Assembly: GCA_964598245.1 (NCBI GenBank)
Contig: CAZRAX010000029.1
Span: 1-7,129 of the forward strand
Direction: 5' to 3'
Length of the DNA stretch: 7,129 nucleotides
DNA from: JAACPR01 sp964598245
GTDB lineage: Bacteria > Patescibacteriota > Minisyncoccia > Phycocordibacterales > JAACPR01
The translations under genes and the position numbers were made by a program. Below the pieces are notes generated by a model. That model was not told the origin of the DNA. It was given only the letters and a program-made list of their open reading frames with translations, and did no database searches. The first letter of the stretch is position 1. Each line of letters opens with the position of its first letter. Below, piece by piece: positions 1 through 6,557 of this stretch.

Positions 1-1
1 A

Positions 2-733
2 ATAGGGGCACTAGTTGGACTACTAGATGATTGGTTGGAAATAAAAGGTTCAAGAGATAATATTTCTGGCGGTCTATCTTCTAAAAAAAGATTGATGGTT
101 GTTAGTATAATTGCTTTATTTGTAGCCAGTTGGTTTTTTGTAAAATTAGGAGTTACAGCAATAACAATTCCTTTTTGGGGTCCATTAGAAATTGGTTTTT
201 TAATTATTCCTTTGTTTATTATAATTACAATTATAATTTATTCAGGTGGAGTAATTGATGGATTAGATGGTCTTTCTGGTGGAATTTTTGCTTCAATTTT
301 TTCTGCCTATGGAGTAATTGCTTTTGCCTATGATCAAATTAATTTAGCTGCTTTTTGCGCTGCAATTGTTGGATCTATCCTAGCTTTTCTGTGGTTTAAT
401 GTCCCACCTGCTCGTTTTTACATGTCTGAAACAGGAAGCATGGCCCTAACAATCGTTTTGGCAATAGTTGCTTTTATGACTGATGATCTGGTTGGAGGAG
501 TGGGTCTATTTGTTTTACCAATTATTGCTTTCCCATTAATCGCTACAGCAGGTTCATCTTTTTTACAAATAATGTCTAAAAGATTAAGAGATGGTAAAAA
601 AATATGGTTATCTGCACCACTTCATCATCACTTTGAGGCAATCGGTTGGCCCCCATACAAGGTAGTGATGCGATATTGGATTTTATCGGTTATGTTTTCT
701 GCAGTTGGTGTTATTGTTGCTTTAATTTCATAA
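2..733 (+). CDS. mraY: MraY, phospho-N-acetylmuramoyl-pentapeptide transferase (5' end outside window)
   Basis: Integral membrane enzyme that transfers phospho-MurNAc-pentapeptide from UDP to undecaprenyl phosphate, making lipid I at the cytoplasmic face. The reading frame is open from base 2, so the gene starts upstream; a TTG at 35 is internal because the conserved Asp-Asp pair (LLDDW, bases 26-31) lies before it. The visible 243 residues, about two thirds of a usual MraY, carry the family landmarks in order: DD at residues 9-10, GLSSKKR, VIDGLDGL (Asp86, Asp89), FNVPPARFYM, and the MraY-specific LHHHFE (His208-210), which separates it from WecA/TagO relatives. Several hydrophobic membrane segments lie between them. 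Oddity: the usual GD-x-GS motif reads SETGS, with Glu143 at the position of a conserved Mg-binding Asp. It is followed 44 bases later by ftsW. The family call is secure; full length is unknown. Confidence 0.95.
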   Translation: MGALVGLLDDWLEIKGSRDNISGGLSSKKRLMVVSIIALFVASWFFVKLGVTAITIPFWGPLEIGFLIIPLFIIITIIIYSGGVIDGLDGLSGGIFASIFSAYGVIAFAYDQINLAAFCAAIVGSILAFLWFNVPPARFYMSETGSMALTIVLAIVAFMTDDLVGGVGLFVLPIIAFPLIATAGSSFLQIMSKRLRDGKKIWLSAPLHHHFEAIGWPPYKVVMRYWILSVMFSAVGVIVALIS

Positions 734-762
734 ATAATTTTTATAAAATTTAATAAATAATT

Positions 763-771
763 TGCTATAAT
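763..771 (+). promoter_or_regulatory. Extended -10 promoter for a leaderless ftsW transcript
   Basis: TGCTATAAT is a perfect TATAAT (766-771) with the TGn extension. The ftsW ATG at 778 begins 7 bases after the box, where transcription would be expected to start, so the mRNA would begin at or next to the start codon. I see no good -35 hexamer about 17 bases upstream, which fits an extended -10 promoter. No Shine-Dalgarno sequence precedes the ATG. The function is inferred from position and sequence. Confidence 0.65.
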
Positions 772-777
772 TAACAA

Positions 778-1884
778 ATGCCAATTTCCAAAAAAATAGA
801 CAGGCCGCTACTGATTATAATTATACTATTAACTAGTTTTGGAATTTTAGCTTTTTTATCTGCCTCTTTGGGTCTCTTGGCAAAAGAAGGAGTTAGATAT
901 TCATCAATCGTATTAAATCAAATCGGGTTTGGTTTAATTGGTGGATTGATTTTAATGTATATTACTTCCCAAATTCCTTTCAAATTTTGGAAAGTTTATT
1001 CATTTTGGTTTTTTCTTGTGGGAGTAATTTTAACCGTACTAGTCTTTACACCTCTTGGTTTTGAATCTGCTGGTGCAAAAAGATGGATTCATATTGGGAG
1101 TGTTTCTTTCCAGCCATCAGAATTATTAAAATTTGGTTATTTATTTTATTTAGCTGCTTGGTTATCTTTAGCAATTTCAAGAAATAAAATTAAAAGTTTT
1201 AAAACAGGAACATTACCATTTGCAATTATCTCAGCAATTGTGGCTTCGATATTAATTTTACAACCAGATAACGACACAATGGTAATTACAATTTTGGCTG
1301 GTTTAATTATGTATTTTATTTCTGGATCAAATTTAAAACATTTTTTGTTAGTTATAATAATGGCATTAATTGTTGGTGCAGGAATAATTTATTCAAAACC
1401 CTATGTTTTAGAAAGAATTACAACCTTTTTAAATCCTTCAGAAAATTCTTTAACTTCTGGTTATCAAATACAACAATCACTAATTGCTATTGGCTCTGGT
1501 GGAGTAGCAGGAAGAGGTTTTGGGCAGAGTATTCAAAAATTTAATTTCTTACCAGAACCAATAGGGGATTCAATTTTTGCTGTTATTTCAGAAGAATTTG
1601 GTTTTATTGGAGCCTTTTTATTAGTTTCGCTATTTTTAGCTTTATTAATTAGGACAATAAGAATAAGTTTATTAATTAAAGATCACTTTGGTAGACTACT
1701 GCTGGTTGGAATTGCTATACTAATAGTGTCGCAATCATTTTTAAATATTGCATCAATGCTTGGAATATTTCCTTTGTCAGGGCTTCCTTTGTTATTCGTC
1801 AGTCATGGTGGAACCGCCTTATTGTTTACCTTGGGAGCCTCTGGCATTATGCTTAACATATCAAAATTTAAAGAAAAAATATGA
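778..1884 (+). CDS. ftsW: FtsW-type SEDS peptidoglycan glycosyltransferase
   Basis: Polytopic membrane protein (368 aa, typical for the family) of the SEDS group, which polymerises lipid II into glycan strands with a class B penicillin-binding protein. About ten hydrophobic segments are visible. Landmarks are GAKRWIHIG with FQPSELLKF (residues 99-119), QPD (162-164), the loop FNPSENSLTSGYQIQQS (218-234), GSGGVAGRGFG (239-249), and FLPEPIGDSIFAVISEE (257-273). In that last motif Asp264 aligns with the catalytic Asp of SEDS enzymes. GLPLLFVSHGG (335-345) matches the usual GLPLPFISYGG. Oddity: canonical QPDxGT reads QPDNDT. FtsW is preferred to RodA because mraY and murG flank it, as in division/cell-wall clusters; RodA cannot be fully excluded by sequence alone. 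The ATG at 778 is supported by the -10 box just upstream. Its TGA stop overlaps the murG start (ATGA), suggesting translational coupling. Confidence 0.92.
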   Translation: MPISKKIDRPLLIIIILLTSFGILAFLSASLGLLAKEGVRYSSIVLNQIGFGLIGGLILMYITSQIPFKFWKVYSFWFFLVGVILTVLVFTPLGFESAGAKRWIHIGSVSFQPSELLKFGYLFYLAAWLSLAISRNKIKSFKTGTLPFAIISAIVASILILQPDNDTMVITILAGLIMYFISGSNLKHFLLVIIMALIVGAGIIYSKPYVLERITTFLNPSENSLTSGYQIQQSLIAIGSGGVAGRGFGQSIQKFNFLPEPIGDSIFAVISEEFGFIGAFLLVSLFLALLIRTIRISLLIKDHFGRLLLVGIAILIVSQSFLNIASMLGIFPLSGLPLLFVSHGGTALLFTLGASGIMLNISKFKEKI

Positions 1885-3005
1885 GAATATTATTTACAGG
1901 TGGAGTAACAGGAGGACATTTTTATCCAATTATTGCAGTTGCAGAAGCAATAAGTGAAATTTCTATTGAGCAAAAATTAATTGAACCAGAATTATATTTT
2001 GTTGCTCCAGATCCCTATAACAAAAAAATGCTTTTTGAGCATAAAATAAATTACAAAAAAGTTCCCTCTGGAAAATTACGCAGATATTTTTCTTTAATGA
2101 ATTTTATTGATCCTTTTAAGACTTTGTATGGTTCAATAATTGCTCTATGGAAAGTTTTTTGGATTTATCCTGATGTTATTTTTTGTAAGGGTGGTTACGG
2201 TAGTTTACCAGTAGTTTTTGCTGGGGCGATTCTAAGAATTCCAATTATTGTTCACGAATCAGATAGTAAACCAGGAAAAACAAATAAATGGGCTGCTAAA
2301 TTTGCTAAAAAAATTGCTGTTTCTTATCCAGAGGCGGCACAGTATTTTAATCAAAAAAAAGTTGCTTGGACTGGTAACCCAGTTAGAAGAAATGTTGCCT
2401 TTACAAGCAGCGATGGAGCAGCAGAATATCTAAATTTAAATGAAAATTTGCCTGTTGTTTTAATTTTAGGAGGATCACAAGGGTCTGAAATAATTAATAA
2501 TTCTGTTATTGATGCTTTACCAAAATTAATTAAAAATTATCAAATTATTCACCAGACTGGTAAAAATAATATTTCTCAAGTTAAAAGCATGGCAAGAATC
2601 AATTTAGAAAAAAACGAAAATGCTGATAGATATCATCCTATTGATTATATGGACGATTTAACAATGAAAATGTCGGCTGGAGCAGCAGATATAATCATAA
2701 CAAGAGCGGGGTCTGCTTTATTTGAAATTGCTCTATGGCAAAAACCATCAATCATAATACCTATCACAAAATCAAACGAAGACCATCAAAGAGTTAACGC
2801 ATATACTTATGCGAGATTTGGTGGAGGAGTTGTTATTGAAGAAAAAAATCTAACGGATGACATTATTGTTTCTGAGATTAATAGAATTTTAAATAATGAC
2901 GAAATTAAAAATAAAATGATAAAAGGTGCAGAAAGTTTTGCAAAACCAGAAGCCGCTAGAACAATTGCCAAAGAATTAATTGAAATTGGTTTATCACATA
3001 AATAG
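1881..3005 (+). CDS. murG: MurG, UDP-GlcNAc:lipid I N-acetylglucosaminyltransferase
   Basis: Peripheral membrane GT-B glycosyltransferase that adds GlcNAc to lipid I, making lipid II. It has 374 residues, normal for MurG. The N-terminal domain shows the glycine-rich loop with GGH-F-Y-P (GG 11-12, His13, Pro16), then KGGYGSLP (103-110) and HESDSKPGKTNK (125-136), the acceptor-side motifs. The C-terminal domain shows GGSQGSEIINN (197-207), IHQTGK (223-228), DYMDDL (255-260) and TRAGSALFEIA (274-284), whose Glu282 fits the conserved nucleotide-sugar-binding Glu. SNEDHQRVNA (298-307) follows. The first loop reads GGVTGGH rather than the common GGTGGH spacing, a small variation. The ATG overlaps the ftsW stop by 4 bp with no Shine-Dalgarno sequence and no nearby TATAAT, so it probably relies on coupling to ftsW and a shared transcript. 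Downstream, gltX begins after 11 bases. Confidence 0.95.
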   Translation: MRILFTGGVTGGHFYPIIAVAEAISEISIEQKLIEPELYFVAPDPYNKKMLFEHKINYKKVPSGKLRRYFSLMNFIDPFKTLYGSIIALWKVFWIYPDVIFCKGGYGSLPVVFAGAILRIPIIVHESDSKPGKTNKWAAKFAKKIAVSYPEAAQYFNQKKVAWTGNPVRRNVAFTSSDGAAEYLNLNENLPVVLILGGSQGSEIINNSVIDALPKLIKNYQIIHQTGKNNISQVKSMARINLEKNENADRYHPIDYMDDLTMKMSAGAADIIITRAGSALFEIALWQKPSIIIPITKSNEDHQRVNAYTYARFGGGVVIEEKNLTDDIIVSEINRILNNDEIKNKMIKGAESFAKPEAARTIAKELIEIGLSHK

Positions 3006-3011
3006 TATAAT
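3006..3011 (+). promoter_or_regulatory. -10 box for a leaderless gltX transcript
   Basis: A perfect TATAAT fills the 11-base gap between the murG stop (3003-3005) and the gltX ATG (3017), leaving 5 bases between box and ATG. That places the expected transcription start at the start codon. No convincing -35 element or TGn extension is present, so strength is uncertain. The arrangement repeats the one before ftsW. Confidence 0.6.
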
Positions 3012-3016
3012 ATTTT

Positions 3017-4366
3017 ATGTTTAATTTTTTTGAAAAAAAAGAAAAAGTCATAACTAGAATCGCTCCTTCTCCAACGGGGGTAATGCATGTTGGTACAGCC
3101 AGAACAGCACTTTTTAATTATGTTTTTGCAAAAAAAAATAAAGGAAAATTTATTATTCGAATTGAAGATACAGACAAAGAGCGCAGTAAGAAAGAATTTG
3201 AAAAAGATATTTTAGATTCATTAAATTGGCTTGGACTTGAAAATGATGGTACTTACAGACAATCTAAAAGAACTGAAATTTATAAAAAATATTTAAACCA
3301 ATTAATTAAAGAAGACAAAGTTTATATTTCAAAAGAAGAATCACAAGAAGAAGGAAAGCGAAGTGAGGTTATTCGTTTCAAAAATCCAAATAAAGAAATT
3401 GTTTTTGAAGATTTAATCAGAGGAGAAATAAAATTTGATACAACAGAATTGGGTGATTTTGTCATTGCAAAATCACTTGATGAACCACTTTATCATCTAG
3501 CCGTAGTCATAGATGATCATGAAATGGGCATAACCCATATTTTACGTGGTGAGGACGGTATTTCTAACACCCCTAGACAAATACTGATTCAGGAGGCAAT
3601 CGGGGCAAGAAGACCCCAATATGCTCATTTGCCGCTAATTTTGGGACCTGACAAGTCAAAATTATCAAAAAGACATGGTGCTACATCAATAATTGAGTTT
3701 CGTCAAAAAGGTTACCTTAAAGATGCTTTTATTAATTACCTAGCATTTTTAGGTTGGAATCCTGGGGATAATCGAGAATATTTTACAATTAAAGAATTGA
3801 TTAATGAATTTCAAATTGAAAAAGTAGGGAAGGGTGGTGCAATTTTTAATATTGAAAAACTAAATTGGCTTAATAAACATTATTTAGAAAAAATTAATAA
3901 TGATGAATTTTATAAATTAATTAAAGGAAAATTTGATCAGGAAGAAGCAAAAGATAAAATTATAAAGATAATCCCTTTAATAAAAGAAAAAATAAGTAGT
4001 TTAAGTGAAATTGATTATTTAAAGGAAGAAGGAGAATTTGATTACTTTTTTTCACAACCAACTAATTACGACCCGTTTAAAATTATTTGGAAAAAATCAG
4101 ATAAAGAATCTACACTTAAACATCTACAAAAAATTCAAACAATTGTCTCTGAAAATAATGAAAAAAATACCCCTGATGAAATCAAAGAGTTACTATGGAA
4201 TTACGCAGAAAAAGAAGGGCGAGGAGATGTTTTATGGCCAATGCGATATTCTCTTTCTGGAAAAGAAAAATCTGCGGATCCATTCACAATATCTTCAGTC
4301 TTAGGAAAAGAAGAAACATTATCCAGAATTAATTTAGCAATTAAAAAATTAGAAAATGCAAATTAA
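3017..4366 (+). CDS. gltX: Glutamyl-tRNA synthetase (GluRS), compact form
   Basis: Cytoplasmic class I aminoacyl-tRNA synthetase that charges tRNA-Glu; whether it also charges tRNA-Gln cannot be told from sequence alone. It has 449 residues, near the short end of the family. The Rossmann catalytic domain begins RIAPSPTGVMHVGTART (residues 14-30; HVGT is the HIGH-type motif), then IRIEDTDKERS (48-57), the DDHEMGITHILRGED core (166-180), SNTPRQ (183-188) and the KMSKS-type KLSKRHG (215-221). A helical anticodon-binding region follows, ending with WPMRYSLSGKEKSADPF (407-423). Two deviations are seen: the Cys-containing zinc-binding segment expected near residues 103-118 is absent and shortened, and GEDH reads GEDG (Gly181). 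Both are described as findings. The start lies just downstream of a TATAAT box. Its 3' end overlaps the next gene by 11 bp. Placement inside a wall cluster probably reflects genome packing rather than function. Confidence 0.95.
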   Translation: MFNFFEKKEKVITRIAPSPTGVMHVGTARTALFNYVFAKKNKGKFIIRIEDTDKERSKKEFEKDILDSLNWLGLENDGTYRQSKRTEIYKKYLNQLIKEDKVYISKEESQEEGKRSEVIRFKNPNKEIVFEDLIRGEIKFDTTELGDFVIAKSLDEPLYHLAVVIDDHEMGITHILRGEDGISNTPRQILIQEAIGARRPQYAHLPLILGPDKSKLSKRHGATSIIEFRQKGYLKDAFINYLAFLGWNPGDNREYFTIKELINEFQIEKVGKGGAIFNIEKLNWLNKHYLEKINNDEFYKLIKGKFDQEEAKDKIIKIIPLIKEKISSLSEIDYLKEEGEFDYFFSQPTNYDPFKIIWKKSDKESTLKHLQKIQTIVSENNEKNTPDEIKELLWNYAEKEGRGDVLWPMRYSLSGKEKSADPFTISSVLGKEETLSRINLAIKKLENAN

Positions 4367-5675
4367 CCATAAAAACAAAATATTATTTTTAGTAATATTT
4401 TTAGGAGCGATATTTTTAATTACTAACTCAGGTAATGTTTTTGCCAATGATCAAGAAATTCAAAAACTTAATCAACAAATATCACAAAAAGAAGATGAAC
4501 TAAAAAGAATTAACGCTGAAATTCGTCGGTTAGAAGCATCGGCAACAGATGCAAACAAAAGATCGAAATCACTTCAAAATGCGGTAGCTGAATTAGAAGC
4601 TTCTCGTAAAAAGATTTTATCTGAAATATCAGAAACTGAACTTGAAATTGAAAGAACCGAACTAACCTTATCCAAATTGGCGATTGAAATTAACAGCAAA
4701 GAAAGATCAATAGATGAAAATTCTGATGCTTTGGCACAATCAATAAAAAGAATGAATAATCTTGAAGCAACATCTTTGATAGAAAGATTTTTAGGCTATA
4801 ACAATATTTCTGAATTTTGGCTTGATTTTGAACAAACCCAAAAAATTCAAAAAAGATTACATACAGAAGTTGAAATACTTTTAGATTTGTATGATGAACT
4901 TCAACAAAAAGAAAAAGAAGAATATAAACAAAAAGAAGAGCTATCTTCTTATCAAAAAGAGTTAGCTTCTGAAAAAGTTTCAGTTGATTACACCAAACAA
5001 GAAAAAGAAGAAATTTTACAAAAAACCAAAAGTGAAGAAACTGCTTATCAAAAAATGTTAACAGAAAAAAGAAGACAAAGAGAAGCGTTTGAAAAAGAAT
5101 TATTAGAGATAGAATCTCAACTTCAATATTTAATTGACACTGATTCATACCCAACTCCAAGAAATGGTATTTTACAATGGCCACTTGATAATATTATCGT
5201 AACTCAAGAATTCGGTGGAACTCCTTTTGCTAAAACTAATTCTCATATTTATGGTAGACCCTTCCATCCAGGAACTGATTTTGGAGTTCCAATTGGTAGT
5301 AAAATAAAATCAGTTTCAGATGGTAAGGTAATTGGATTTGGTAACACTGATGCTTATCCAGGTTGTACTGCTTGGGGCAAATGGATTGTTGTTGAACATG
5401 ATAATGGTTTAACTTCTTTATATGCCCATTTATCAAGTATTCAAGTCGATGTAGGTCAAAGAGTCTCTGCTGGTCAGACAATCGGGCTATCAGGAAATAC
5501 TGGATTTTCTACCGGTCCACACCTTCATTTAACTTTATATGCATCTCAAGGTGTTAAAATTGGCAAATATAGCGATTTTAAATCAGGTACTGGATGTTCT
5601 GCCACTGATGCTAGTGGGCCGTTTGCTGATCTTGATGCTTATCTTGATCCGATGCTTTATTTACCAAAACTATAA
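4356..5675 (+). CDS. Exported EnvC-like coiled-coil M23 (LytM) peptidase
   Basis: Predicted exported zinc endopeptidase (439 aa) acting on peptidoglycan cross-links. Residues 1-30 form a signal peptide: basic start, hydrophobic stretch about 9-24, likely cleavage after VFA (30). Residues about 31-260 are almost entirely charged heptad-like coiled coil rich in Glu, Lys and Gln. The LytM domain spans about 271-395: HPGTDFG (His304, Asp308), YAHLS (His358) and GPHLHLTLY (His389, His391). All expected zinc and catalytic residues are kept, unlike EnvC itself, which is a non-catalytic activator. Cys337 and Cys414 could form a disulfide outside the cell. The coiled coil followed by LytM resembles division-linked EnvC/NlpD-type proteins, fitting the ftsW-murG context, though the septal role is inferred. 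The ATG overlaps the gltX end by 11 bp, with no Shine-Dalgarno sequence or TATAAT, so it probably depends on gltX transcription and translation. Confidence 0.9.
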   Translation: MQINHKNKILFLVIFLGAIFLITNSGNVFANDQEIQKLNQQISQKEDELKRINAEIRRLEASATDANKRSKSLQNAVAELEASRKKILSEISETELEIERTELTLSKLAIEINSKERSIDENSDALAQSIKRMNNLEATSLIERFLGYNNISEFWLDFEQTQKIQKRLHTEVEILLDLYDELQQKEKEEYKQKEELSSYQKELASEKVSVDYTKQEKEEILQKTKSEETAYQKMLTEKRRQREAFEKELLEIESQLQYLIDTDSYPTPRNGILQWPLDNIIVTQEFGGTPFAKTNSHIYGRPFHPGTDFGVPIGSKIKSVSDGKVIGFGNTDAYPGCTAWGKWIVVEHDNGLTSLYAHLSSIQVDVGQRVSAGQTIGLSGNTGFSTGPHLHLTLYASQGVKIGKYSDFKSGTGCSATDASGPFADLDAYLDPMLYLPKL

Positions 5676-5676
5676 T
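5671..5676 (+). promoter_or_regulatory. -10 box overlapping the M23 gene stop, for the small membrane protein
   Basis: A perfect TATAAT overlaps the TAA stop of the peptidase gene and ends 9 bases before the ATG at 5686. The expected start would leave a leader of about 2-3 bases, so this is near-leaderless rather than exactly leaderless. It may reflect chance in AT-rich DNA, but it is the third such box in front of a non-overlapping gene here. Confidence 0.45.
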
Positions 5677-5685
5677 TTTATAAAT

Positions 5686-5910
5686 ATGAAAAATAACAAA
5701 GCAACAAAAATAGGGGAGAGTCAAGGTTTTATTCAGATGATTTTATTAATTGTTTTTATTTTAATAATCCTTCAATTTCTTGGATATAACCCCATTCGTT
5801 TATGGCAGATATTTGTATCCCCAGCAATAGAAAAAATAATAGAATTATTATTGATGATTATAAATTTTGTAGCAAGCATTTTGGGCTCAATTTTAGATAT
5901 AGTGTCGTAA
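5686..5910 (+). CDS. Small two-helix membrane protein, 74 aa, unknown function
   Basis: Not a recognised family with a known function. The N-terminus is basic and polar (MKNNKATKIGESQ), followed by a strongly hydrophobic helix at about residues 15-33 (FIQMILLIVFILIILQFLG), a short linker with GYNPIRLW, and a second hydrophobic or amphipathic stretch at about 50-73. The longer frame can be read from 5539, but that part runs inside the peptidase gene in another frame, so the ATG at 5686 is the sensible start; it sits 10 bases after the peptidase stop. As I recall, similar small proteins with a Lys-rich start and GFIQ-x-ILLIV segment occur next to M23 genes in CPR genomes, but I cannot verify this. 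Position suggests a membrane partner of the peptidase or the wall machinery, which is inference only. The gene is followed by hairpins and a terminator. Confidence 0.75.
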   Translation: MKNNKATKIGESQGFIQMILLIVFILIILQFLGYNPIRLWQIFVSPAIEKIIELLLMIINFVASILGSILDIVS

Positions 5911-5935
5911 AAGGTATATTGTGCGACTCTATACC
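5901..5935 (+). repeat. Two overlapping, mutually exclusive short inverted repeats
   Basis: GTCG (5904-5907) pairs with CGAC (5924-5927), with two further outer pairs after a mismatch. GGTATA (5913-5918) pairs perfectly with TATACC (5930-5935) around an 11-base loop. The two stems interlock, so only one could form at a time. The element begins at the stop of the small membrane protein. Read on the minus strand, the second hairpin is followed by TTTT, so it might be a backup terminator for the transglycosylase transcript. The stems are short and could be chance. Confidence 0.35.
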
Positions 5936-5980
5936 CATTTGAAATATAAAGGTACAAAAGCAGCAAAAAAGACAGGTGAG

Positions 5981-6013
5981 AAAAAACCTAGGCAGTTTCC
6001 TACCTAGGTTTTT
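5981..6013. terminator. Bidirectional intrinsic terminator between convergent genes
   Basis: AAAAACCTAGG (5982-5992) pairs perfectly with CCTAGGTTTTT (6003-6013), an 11-bp stem with a 10-base loop. On the plus strand a T-rich tail follows (TTTTT, CC, TTTTTT). On the minus strand six T follow. It lies between the plus-strand small membrane protein and the minus-strand transglycosylase, exactly where a shared terminator is expected. Confidence 0.88.
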
Positions 6014-6042
6014 CCATTTTTTAACTTAATCAATTTACTTTT

Positions 6043-6557
6043 TTAATTAAGGGCTATTTCCCTAACAGTATTCCAACATGTCGATGAATGAACCCAGGGT
6101 TTTGTACCTTGAGTTTCATACAGATACATCGCATATTCCATATTTCCATCTAAACTGTACAGGTCATATCCCAACTTAGCAGCTTTGCCCGCATGATACT
6201 TTTCGTTAATTTGCATCACACCGACATCAGCACGGTTAACTTTTCCTCTTAATACATTACCGTAATCATCAAATTGATTGAATCGAGATTCACAAAATGC
6301 AATATCTGCCATAATTGGAATATCAATAAAATATTCCTTTACTCTTTCTTCTGTTGTTTTATGTACCTCTTCTGTATCTAGCTTTTTTTCATCAATAACT
6401 ATTTCAATTTGTTGGTCTTCTAAATTATTATCAACATCTAGTAATTCAAAATAACTACTCGAAGTTTGACTAACAACCGTAGAAGCAAGTAATGATAAGC
6501 CAATTGCAAAATGTATAATAAGCCTTTGGATTAATAATAATCTGTGATCACAACCAT
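6043..6557 (-). CDS. Exported lytic transglycosylase-like (lysozyme-fold) protein; 5' end out of frame
   Basis: Likely cleaves the glycan strands of peptidoglycan outside the cytoplasmic membrane. The conserved core reads ERVKEYFIDIPIMADIAFCESRF, split here as ERVKEYFIDIP, then IMADIAFCESRF; the Glu of CES (bases 6289-6291) fits the catalytic Glu of the SLT/goose-lysozyme fold. DVGVMQINEKYH, DLYSLDGNMEYAMYLY, and GTKPWVHSSTCW follow, with two Cys that could pair. The ATG at 6312 is too late as a start, since it falls 7 residues before the catalytic Glu. The same frame stays open upstream to a TAA at 6559-6561 and encodes a signal-peptide-like stretch (LLLIQRLIIHFAIG, then LSLLASTVVS) and an acidic linker, but it holds no ATG, GTG or TTG. 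An ATG at 6555-6557 in another frame would join it after a one-base shift; I used it as the start. The gene converges on the membrane-protein gene and shares its terminator. Confidence 0.75.

Noticed and set aside
35..733. Starting mraY at the TTG at 35
   Set aside because: The conserved Asp-Asp pair and more membrane sequence lie in frame upstream, so the gene is simply cut by the window edge.
1882..1884. Possibility that TGA is read as Gly, as in some CPR lineages
   Set aside because: TGA ends ftsW in a normal ATGA overlap with murG, and no gene in the window contains an internal TGA where Gly is expected.
2807..3088. Minus-strand frame of 93 codons across the murG/gltX junction
   Set aside because: Antisense to conserved parts of both genes and includes a poly-Phe run from A-rich DNA.
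4690..5184. Long minus-strand open frame (164 codons) opposite the M23 gene
   Set aside because: It is antisense to a well-supported coiled-coil region whose A-rich Lys/Glu codons give Phe/Leu-rich antisense frames; its product is low-complexity with no recognisable motif.
5772..5966. Minus-strand frame of 64 codons over the small membrane gene
   Set aside because: Mostly antisense to the membrane protein and without a promoter or recognisable sequence.
6043..6312. Starting the transglycosylase at the ATG at 6312 (89 aa)
   Set aside because: This would remove the helix before the catalytic Glu and the signal-peptide-like region, both encoded in the same frame upstream.
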